DNA from: Gonocerus acuteangulatus
Taxonomy: Eukaryota > Arthropoda > Insecta > Hemiptera > Coreidae
Reading direction: 5' to 3'
NCBI GenBank assembly: GCA_946811695.1
Contig: OX328132.1
Span: 96,472,022 to 96,536,021 of the forward strand
Length of the DNA stretch: 64,000 nt
A program made the position numbers and the translations under genes. This document shows positions 56,295 through 64,000 of the stretch, piece by piece; the first letter of the stretch is position 1; the number at the start of each line of letters is the position of its first letter. The notes below the pieces were generated by a model. The model was not told the origin of the DNA, ran no database searches, and saw nothing but the letters and a program-made list of their open reading frames with translations.

Positions 56295-56567
56295 TCATAG
56301 TAAATAGGATGCAAAGCAGGTAAAACACCTCCACTTTTTTATTCCTTTTATTCAACAAAACGTTTTCGAGGTCACAACATCATCCTCCTATAGCTCAGCG
56401 AGGTTCACTCGGGCCTTCCGACTGTACTCCGGAAGAAGGCCCGAGTGAACCTCGCTGAGCTATAGGAAGACACTGAGGATGAGGTTGTGACCTCGAAAAC
56501 GTTTTGTTGAATAAAAGGAATAAAAAAGTGGAGGTGTTTGACCTTATTTGCATCCTATTTACTATGA
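56295..56567. repeat. 273-bp palindrome with hammerhead-like words
   Basis: TCATAGTAAATAGGATGCAA ... CCTCCACTTTTTTATTCC ... ACAAAACGTTTTCGAGGTCA is inverted on the right side. The centre at about 56430 has arms CTATAGCTCAGCGAGGTTCA / inverse. Each arm carries GGATGA-GGTTGTGACC-TCGAAAACGTT, resembling a decayed hammerhead (TGATGA, stem II, GAAAC-GT). Confidence 0.75.
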
Positions 56568-56824
56568 TGAACGTTCTCCAGTCAACCAACCACAATTGTA
56601 CTGAATTATCACATTTACTACTGATCCTTATTATTAGGAGTCAAAACAAGTATAAGACCATAAGGAAATAATACAATGCCTCGTTGCCAGTACCATTTCA
56701 CGCACCTTGACGGTCATAACTAGCGAATAAATGTTTATATTGATTATTCGAAAATGTCTCATCTGACAAATCGGGCGTGAGTATCAACAACTTACAATAT
56801 CTGGGCAGCATCAAAGATATAACA
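56568..56824. other. Unassigned spacer
   Basis: No recognisable content. Confidence 0.35.
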
Positions 56825-57595
56825 AAAGTCCGACTAGCAGGAACTGCACCATCTTAGCGCGGTTCTGTTCTTATCCCTAGTCTAATTTGGAAAGATTAAA
56901 ATAGGAGCAGTTATTATTTTGGTTCCACCAGTCTTGAAAGGCCTTGATTTACGATCTTACCTGGAAGGGTCGGCTAACACTAGAAACGGTCCCCCTCGTT
57001 ACAGGGTCTTGGAATCTTGGAAATCTATATTTCTAACAATAAATTGTTTTTGTTACTTTACTTAACCGGTTTTATTGTCAAATACATTATCCAACTATAA
57101 GCAATTAAAAAATAACAAGGAATAAAACAGACAAAAAGAACCGTTTGAATAAACGAAATCAATTACTTTAAAGTTTTAAGCACTTATTTCTCCGATTGAC
57201 ATCGCCTAATTAAAACTTTTGACACAACCTTTTTTGTTGAGCATTTAGTAAGCTTTCGAATATTAACCTTCCGTTTCCAAGATTCTTAACCGTTTTCGAG
57301 ATATTAATGAAAGTATACGAATTTCCCAAACCTTTTCATTATTTCTAGCAACAGAAAATTGGTCCCATTTTACCTATACTGTTTTACACACAAATACATT
57401 TTCCTAACATAAGAAATTACAAAAATAAAAATCAATAAAAAACTAAGGGAAAGAGACAAAAAATACAAAAAGAACGACAAAACCCCGTTCATAAGAACTA
57501 AACAGACGTATTTAAAGTTTTAAGCACTTATTTCTTCGTTTGACATCACCTAATCAACAATTGTTTCAGAATCTTTTTTGTAGAGAATTTATAAA

Positions 57596-57637
<42 letters not shown>

Positions 57638-57778
57638 AATTTGAACCACCGTTATTTTCGGTCTCTAGGGGTTCTGAAACGAAAAATTTTCTAGTCGGCA
57701 CTTCCGGATTGTTTCATGAGATCAACCTTATAGGCGGGGTTCCTCCCTATGAAGGGAGGGAGAAACCGCGCTAAAATG
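56825..57778 (+). mobile_element. Family-A repeat, both ends present
   Basis: Starts AAGTCCGACTAGCAGGAACT and TTAGCGCGGTTCTGTTC, includes the uninterrupted AGCAGTTATTATTTTGGTTC region that serves as empty site for the hammerhead insertion at 46134, a short (TA)n core (57599-57635) and the 3' block with hairpin GGGTTCCTCCC / GGGAGAAACC and GCGCTAAAA. Part of the body before the TA core is missing. Confidence 0.78.
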
Positions 57779-57835
57779 GGGTTTCTTTCAACCAATCTCT
57801 ATCCCTACAGTTTTCTATTTCAAATCACTTTTAAA

Positions 57836-58090
57836 AAAAGGTCCGTCCCGCAGGAGCTGCATCACTAAGCACTTTCCTCAGAAAGTGGGTAGTGTAGACA
57901 TTCCTGAATAATTGACTTAAAATAACCTATATAAATAAAATAAACACATGAATTGTTTCTCCTTTTTACATTTATAATGAGGATCTGTTTTTCAATTATT
58001 AATTTTGTAATCAGTTTCCTTCAAGAGTTTTGTGTATACGTGGACCTACACTACTTATTAAATAGGCAAAATATTTTCGTCTATTGATCT
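57836..58090 (+). mobile_element. Family-C repeat, 5' fragment
   Basis: GTCCGTCCCGCAGGAGCTGC, AACCTATATAAATAAAATAA and TTCAATTATTAATTTTGTAA match the copies at 36456 and 41169. It is truncated before the tandem modules. Confidence 0.7.
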
Positions 58091-58133
58091 TTTTGAATAA
58101 TAAAAGTGCCTCCATAAAAGCAAATAAAGCGCG

Positions 58134-58143
58134 TGTGTGTGTG

Positions 58144-58201
<58 letters not shown>
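58134..58201. repeat. (GT)n(TA)n microsatellite
   Basis: A short GT run followed by TA repeats, then GA-rich sequence to about 58240. Confidence 0.9.
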
Positions 58202-58204
<3 letters not shown>

Positions 58205-58206
<2 letters not shown>

Positions 58207-59100
58207 TATGTATATAGAGAGAGAGAGAAATAGAGAGAGGGTGGAGAATAAAATAAAAAAAATGTATAAAAAAATAACTATATATCTCGTTGTGTGTAAC
58301 ATTCAATAATATCAGTAATGATATAAAAACTATATAAAATCACGGGGTTTAACAAGCTACCCCGTGATTGAAACCCTTTGGAATACAAAAAGACTCACCT
58401 TTTAGTGAAGTATGTTTGCAAAAGAAAAGAGTCTGAGTATTTTAAACTTTTATCTCTAACGTCATTGGAATATTTCTATGCTTCTTCCCCTACGTCTGTG
58501 ACGACAGAAAATAGAAATTTTTCAGACGTAAAACATTAAAGCAAAATGATCTGTTATGTGAAAAGAACTGCGAATTGATTCGAACCAACACATAACTGTC
58601 CGGGGGGGGGCAGGGGAACGAAACTCAATGGAATGTAAAACCCCACTATCAAGAGTCGAGTGTTTTTTATTCTTCAGTCAATGTGGAATTTTTTTCGGCC
58701 CGACTATTTCCCTTTGTTCGACTCGATAGCTGGAACATTTGTTGGGACTGAGCTATCGTTAAACATTCTTCGTCTCTTTAAAACATCATGTTTTCCGGCT
58801 CCAAAACTGAAACGTCTATCGTATATCATTCTAACATCACTTTGAGATTTACGCAGTCAAATTATGCTTGTAGGCATTTTCATATATTGTAACTTGCGCA
58901 ACAGTCAAACAATTATTCTGTACCTTAAAACTAGACTACAAACGTGAAACAGACCCACGTCATTGTCAACGATACGTAAAAATAAAGTTAATAAATCGAT
59001 TACTTCAGTAAAATATATGCTAGCTCAAATTTAGATTGGGAACATAATATTAAATGTCCATGTCTAAATAAATGAAAACAAAATTATAAAATTAAAATCA

Positions 59101-59101
<1 letters not shown>
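58205..59101. other. Unassigned, with one clean hairpin
   Basis: 58338-58369 forms an 11-bp perfect stem AATCACGGGGT / ACCCCGTGATT with a 10-nt loop; role unknown. A ten-G run lies near 58604. No gene is supported. Confidence 0.4.
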
Positions 59102-59147
<46 letters not shown>

Positions 59148-59152
59148 TATAT
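59102..59152. repeat. (TA)n microsatellite
   Basis: Pure TA tract with one CATA interruption. Confidence 0.9.
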
Positions 59153-59159
59153 CTTATAG

Positions 59160-59310
59160 TCACCCGAAGTTCTCAAATATATGACAGGCGAAATATGTAT
59201 CAATAAAAATAAAATGAACCACGATAATTCTATTATTACCTTCAGGTTTACACAATTCGCAACGCTTTAGATGTTTCTTCAGGAACTGAAGCCGTTTTTA
59301 CACCACAATA
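59160..59310 (-). repeat. Possible Penelope-like 3' fragment
   Basis: Minus strand CCTGAAGAAACATCTAAAGC, GTTGCGAATTGTGTAAACCT and GAAGGTAATAATAGAATTAT have the look of Penelope-like element ends, recalled only in general terms. No coding sequence. Confidence 0.3.
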
Positions 59311-59447
59311 ACAGTCTAATTGCAAGAAGGTAAACCCTTCCCTTCAATGACCAATCCGCAATACCAATCCGAAATTCACTTTTTACATGAAGCTATGAAC
59401 TCGCTGGCTTTGAACATAAACTAAAGTCGATTTACCAGTTTCAACAT

Positions 59448-59830
59448 TTTTAGCGCGCTTCCTCCCTCCCTCCATATTGCGAAACACCTCGGGTTACCCC
59501 CATATTACGTTCTTGGGTTAATATGGTTGCAAGTACTCTTTTTACAGATTTTCTAATGTTAGAGATACGAATGAAACCATTTTCAAGCTGATATCTATAA
59601 ATTTCGAGAATATTGGATGAAATACATGTTCAAACAAATTTTTAGATTGGGTGCTTAGAATCGTTGGATTCAATTTAAATATTTTCTACCTGTTTCAAGC
59701 TCTTCTAAACTAGGATATTTAAATATTAGGTACATTTGGATTAAAGTAAGTATTCGAGAAAAAAAAAACAACTACAACGCGTAATAAACAAGTATAAATA
59801 TGTAAACATTACGCACTTACTTTTTAAAGC
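59448..59830 (-). repeat. Family-A relic, minus copy
   Basis: TTTTAGCGCGCTTCCTCCCTCC is followed by the inverse body words AATGAAACCATTTTCAAGCT and GATTCAATTTAAATATTTTC. The (TA)n core and 5' end are lost. Confidence 0.6.
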
Positions 59831-60669
59831 ACGTTCTAACAGTAGTAGTCACTTTCAATTCAATTTAAAAAAAACTTCATGATCGAACGGACTCTAACTG
59901 GTGGAAACATATCTGGAAGGGTGGGGTAGTAGTTGAAACACTTGCTAGTAGGAATTTTCGATCAAGAATAATTTTTCTTTCTTCTACACAAATTCGAATT
60001 AATTTTTCATCCTCTTGCTCCTGCTGTTGGACTACAAACTCTATTCTAAACCATTATAACAAGGTAAATAGCATCAATAGATACGGAGAATGGAGAATCC
60101 CGGAAAGTAATTTCGTTTTAATTGCAACGTTTCTAAATTCTCGTTACAATTCCTTTGAAATCATTCTTCTGAGCTGTGATTTCATTCACAGCCGATCAGT
60201 CTACCTACAGATTTTCTTTATCAATTCGCAGAATGCATGATACATACAAAGGGAACAGGAATACCTTATAAATTGGCAGTTACACTGCAAACTCACATAA
60301 CTCTTTATGATATAACAACAAGGAAACCCAATAATATATTCAACAATTGTTGGCTACGCTGAATATTATAATAGTACTAACATAATTAGTCCAGTCAATA
60401 GGTATGGAAAAAAGGACTCACCTTCAAAAGGTGGGGTAGTCGATTTTCTTTTTTTAATGTCTACATATTAGTATGAATGTAAAAAAAAAAAAAAACAAGT
60501 CATCCAACATGGCCGACCACGGGAGAATTTTTCACAGCCGAAAAACAATAAAAATATATTACTTTATTTGTTATTTTCAAAATATCTCAAAAATGGTTGA
60601 ATTCAGCGGAAATTCTTATATGTAAAATTTAAGGATAATTACATTTACTACCAATTTTGGAAAAGAAAC
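59831..60669. other. Unassigned sequence
   Basis: GGTGGGGTAG recurs at about 59918 and 60431. No gene is supported. Confidence 0.35.
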
Positions 60670-60722
60670 GGAGTAGGAGGGGAGAGAGAGAGGGGGGGGG
60701 AGAGAGAGAGAGAGAGAGAAAG
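60670..60722. repeat. (GA)n microsatellite
   Basis: GAGAGA repeats with a G-run. Confidence 0.9.
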
Positions 60723-60909
60723 AACCACAAGTATTTATTACTTTTCATGTTTTGTTTTTTTTCAAAATATATCAAAAACGATTGAATTTAGTTATAATTC
60801 TTTTATATCAAGTTTAAGAAGGATTAAATGTACTCCAAATGTTATTGCTATAACACTTTTGTAGCATGAAAAGTAAACGCGTTAAAGTTTCTTGAATATA
60901 CAAAATAGA

Positions 60910-61410
60910 AAAAACGTATTGTATAAATATTTATTCATTGACTGATATTTTTTTTAGATTTAATGAATAATTAATTGTTATTCATTCTTCATTCATTATT
61001 TTTATAGATTTAAAATAAATTGGTTCATGGAACAACAAATTCAGATTCTATAAGTTCAGTAAACAATATTACTTAAATAAATGATTTTCATTAAAATTAA
61101 GAAATAGTTTAATGAAATTAGTAATTTTTATTAGAAAAGATTGTTAAAATAAATCACTTGTATTTAACAAAACATTTTAGTCTAATAAATCAATTTCATT
61201 CAGAAAATTATTTCATTCGAATAAACAAGTTTCATTCAATAAATCATTTTTTTTTTCAATACAAATTTTCATTCAATAAATCATTGTTATTCAATAATGA
61301 ATAAAAATAAATTGTTACGTTCTTCATTGAATTGACTGAATAATGAATGAAAAATCATTCATTATTCAGAATAAAATAACAAATTTATTCATAATTCATT
61401 GTTCTGAATG
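60910..61410. repeat. TTCATT/AATGA-rich low-complexity region
   Basis: About 500 bp carry dozens of degenerate ATTCATT, CAATAAAT and AATGAATAA words in both orientations. It could be the subterminal region of a TIR element (the hAT at 30614 has similar density of TGATTAAT) or simply AT-rich decay. Confidence 0.5.
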
Positions 61411-62218
61411 CTATTTGCCCAAAACTGCTTAAAATATTTTCTACAAGTCAGTGTTTTTTCTATGTTTAATTATTGCTTCACTATGATGGCTACGATCTGT
61501 TAGAAGATCGGCCAAGTCTACAAACATGTCTAAATGTTGTCGACTGTCAGTATACATTTTATTGTCAGTGTTTCATTATTCTGTTTTCTCATTCCTTGTC
61601 TTGCACATGCGCAAATTCTCTGTGCGACGGATGCTAGGTCAGACCTCGCCATAGCATCTAAAGACGAAATAGAATCTAGAGCTAAAAGTTTTAACTCAGA
61701 CATCCAACTTTGGGGGCCAACTCAGAGTTAGCATGTCTCGTGGAGGGAGGGGGAGGTTATTCTCAGGAAAGTTAAGAAAAGGTCACATCTTCCACAGACA
61801 TTTATTCAAATTTATTAGTGTTTTTTTTTTAAGGCGCATCGACCTCTAGGCAATTAGCGACTAGTCTGTAGGTTGCCACCATGCCTAAATATCCATCATG
61901 TGGAGCGCGAGATTCATTCAGTTGGCCCATAGATGAATATTAACTCTATTTATAATTAATTTGATTAACAAATCAAAACAATTTTTAAACATTCTAAACC
62001 CCAAAACAAGAGTAATCAATAATTATAAAAATCGTTTTAAAAGAACTTTGAACCCTCTATTTGAAAGATTCCTGCTCATCTTTTTTCCATATAGTTTTTT
62101 TTTTTAACATTTTTTCAAAAACATTTTTACTTTTATTAATTTCCGTAATTTTTAGTTAGATTTTTAAATAATATATTTATAATTATTTGTAACATAAGAC
62201 AACAGGTGAGTTTACCTG

Positions 62219-62219
<1 letters not shown>
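61411..62219. other. Unassigned, with a SINE-1 fragment
   Basis: 61819-61860 on the minus strand (CGCTAATTGCCTAGAGGTCG, ATGCGCC, then A-run) matches the 3' end of SINE-1. Remaining sequence is AT-rich and unassigned. Confidence 0.45.
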
Positions 62220-62253
<34 letters not shown>

Positions 62254-62580
62254 TTATGAGCATCTGCAACTACAGTGATTTGCTTAAAGCATTATTACAT
62301 ATAATAATAATAATAATAATAAGTCTTTATTTATATATGTACAAATATTATTATTATATATATTATATATTATATAATATATATTATTATTACATATATA
62401 TATATATACATCTAATATATAATATATATTATTATTACATATATAATATATATTATTATTACAAATATAATATATATTATTATTACATATATAATATATA
62501 TTATTATTACAAATATAATATATATTATTATTACATATATATATATACATCTAAATACATTTTTACATATATACATTGAA
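62220..62580. repeat. Compound (TA)n / (ATT)n microsatellite with ~35-bp sub-repeats
   Basis: Alternating blocks TATTATTATTACATATATAA and TATTATTATTACAAATATAA repeat about six times after a pure TA tract. Asn-Asn-Asn-Ile-Tyr-Tyr frames are its translation, not genes. Confidence 0.9.
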
Positions 62581-63064
62581 ATTTACCAATGAAATTATAC
62601 ATATACATCAGTTATGGAGTTCATTATACATCTAATTATACAATATAACAATAATTAATTCAATTTATACAATTTTTCAAATATGTTTACAACTTTTACA
62701 AAGTGACAAGTTGAGGAACATTAAAATAAAAATTTTAGTTTGATATTGTCAAATGTTGTAATACAATATACGATATTGTGTTTAATTTTTATCAAGTATC
62801 AGTCAGTTGGATTATAGTACATCAGGAATGTATAGTTTTAATATTTTTAGTCACAAACGGTATAAATAACATAATCTCTGTTTTGTCACACACACAATCA
62901 CCACATATACTGTGTCTATTTTATTGTTTGACTTCTGGAAGGACTAGTATTTAAAACCCCTAAATTTTTATAAACGTTAGACACTTGTAGAGGTTCATAT
63001 TATGAACCTCCACAGGTGTGTTTGTACATTGATTATTTTTTAAATATATGCTGTTTTTTAAGTG

Positions 63065-63067
<3 letters not shown>
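62581..63067. other. Unassigned AT-rich sequence
   Basis: 62981-63012 contains an inverted pair TAGAGGTTCATA / TATGAACCTC. Nothing else stands out. Confidence 0.35.

Positions 63068-63110
<43 letters not shown>
63068..63110. repeat. (TA)n microsatellite
   Basis: Pure TA tract. Confidence 0.9.
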
Positions 63111-63114
<4 letters not shown>

Positions 63115-63470
63115 CCTGTGGATGTTGCAGCCTTTTCTTCACGCCTCTACAATGAATTTTTACCTAACATTTTAAAGATGCATGTCTCTATGTAGTTAAA
63201 GAGTAAGTATGTGGTCATAAACACAGCTTATCCACACAACTCTACTACTAGTGAAAAAAAAATACTAAACGCAAACCTTTGTCGATGACATGTAGTCCTA
63301 CAAACCTTTTTAGTGACTCGTTACGCTATCTAATTACTTCAATTGCGTCACTTGTCAGTTATATGTAGCTCTCAAGTAATAAACTCGTTATTTTCCCAGT
63401 AATAAACTTATTTACTTTCCTAGAAAGAACTGAGTTAATCGGGCATATTTAATTTATGAATATTTGTGCG

Positions 63471-63472
<2 letters not shown>
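63111..63472. other. Unassigned sequence
   Basis: No gene or element recognised. Confidence 0.35.

Positions 63473-63533
<61 letters not shown>
63473..63533. repeat. (TA)n microsatellite
   Basis: Pure TA tract, followed by short TATCTTCAATC direct repeats to about 63600. Confidence 0.9.
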
Positions 63534-63537
<4 letters not shown>

Positions 63538-63699
63538 GTGTGTTTCAATCTCCTCCTATCTATCTTCAATCTATATCGATCTTCTCAATCTATCTTCAAG
63601 TAGCACTTCTGGTCAATATCACTTCCTTTCCTCAATAGTCATATCTAGGGACCGGATTTTTAGGATAAAATAAGCATCAAATTAGGTTTTTACAACAGC

Positions 63700-63885
63700 C
63701 ATAATAGGTCTTTTTAGGTTTTTATTTAAAAATCCAGTTTTAGGTTTTTTTAGGTGATAAAAATGTTTCGATAGGTTCAAAAAATAAGTCTTTTTAAGTT
63801 TTTATTTAAGAATCCATTTTAGGTTTCTATAGGTGATAAAAATATTTCAATAGGTTCAAAAAAAATAGGTCTTTTCAGGTTTTTA
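63700..63885 (+). repeat. ~80-bp tandem repeat, about 2.3 copies
   Basis: AATAGGTCTTTTTAGGTTTT near 63703, AATAAGTCTTTTTAAGTTTT near 63783 and AATAGGTCTTTTCAGG near 63864 mark the units, each containing AGGTGATAAAAAT and ATAGGTTCAAAAAA. The array may continue in decayed form. Confidence 0.8.
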
Positions 63886-64000
63886 TCATTAATAATTTCG
63901 ATAATTGATAAATTAATATGTATATAAATAGTTACATAAAAATAAATAACAAATAACAATATTTTATAGAATAGTATATTCAGAAGGGGAAAAAAAGATG

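Overview
This window is eukaryotic nuclear DNA, very AT-rich, from an invertebrate animal, possibly an arthropod; the species cannot be named from the sequence. There are no convincing host genes. I see no operons, ribosome-binding sites or long unique ORFs, and most longer open frames are (TA)n-encoded Tyr-Ile runs, satellite frames or pieces of transposons. The window is a stack of nested mobile elements, many of which can be delimited to the base by target-site duplications (TSDs).

Layout. 1-7.9 kb: relics, one tRNA-derived SINE and a hammerhead-bearing retroelement. 7.94-18.92 kb: an approximately 11-kb foldback-type element with a perfect 9-bp TSD (ACAGAACTG). Its two inverted arms are tandem arrays of a 160-bp unit, and every unit carries a hairpin with TAATATTAC at its apex. 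Its interior holds promoter and splice-like signals plus nested MITEs, a LINE end and a Helitron fragment. 19.2-20.7 kb: a 42-bp satellite open in both strands. 20.9-23.6 kb: a TA-flanked MITE, two hammerhead elements, and a deleted mariner sitting inside one of them. 24-30 kb: family-A repeats, a SINE with a long poly(A), and sequence I do not recognise. 30.61-33.30 kb: a complete but dead hAT transposon, itself hit by a second SINE and by a LINE tail flanked by 96-bp direct repeats. 33.5-49.2 kb: foldback elements, family-A and family-C repeats, LINE and hammerhead insertions, a 2.3-kb palindrome and a Helitron-like element. 49-64 kb: decayed repeats, a SINE carrying a 259-bp hAT palindrome, microsatellites and unassigned sequence.

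Recurring themes. (1) Two related dispersed families, called A and C here, each have conserved 5' and 3' blocks around a central (TA)n tract. Family A resembles DINE-1/Helentron-type non-autonomous elements. (2) These (TA)n tracts act as landing pads: five or more TA-targeting or A/T-targeting elements sit exactly inside them. (3) Hammerhead ribozyme cores (CTGATGA ... GAAAC-GTC) lie in a short retroelement present in at least four copies. (4) tRNA-derived SINEs with clear TSDs point to an active LINE machinery; LINE RNase H-tail fragments are visible at 14.3 and 37.7 kb.
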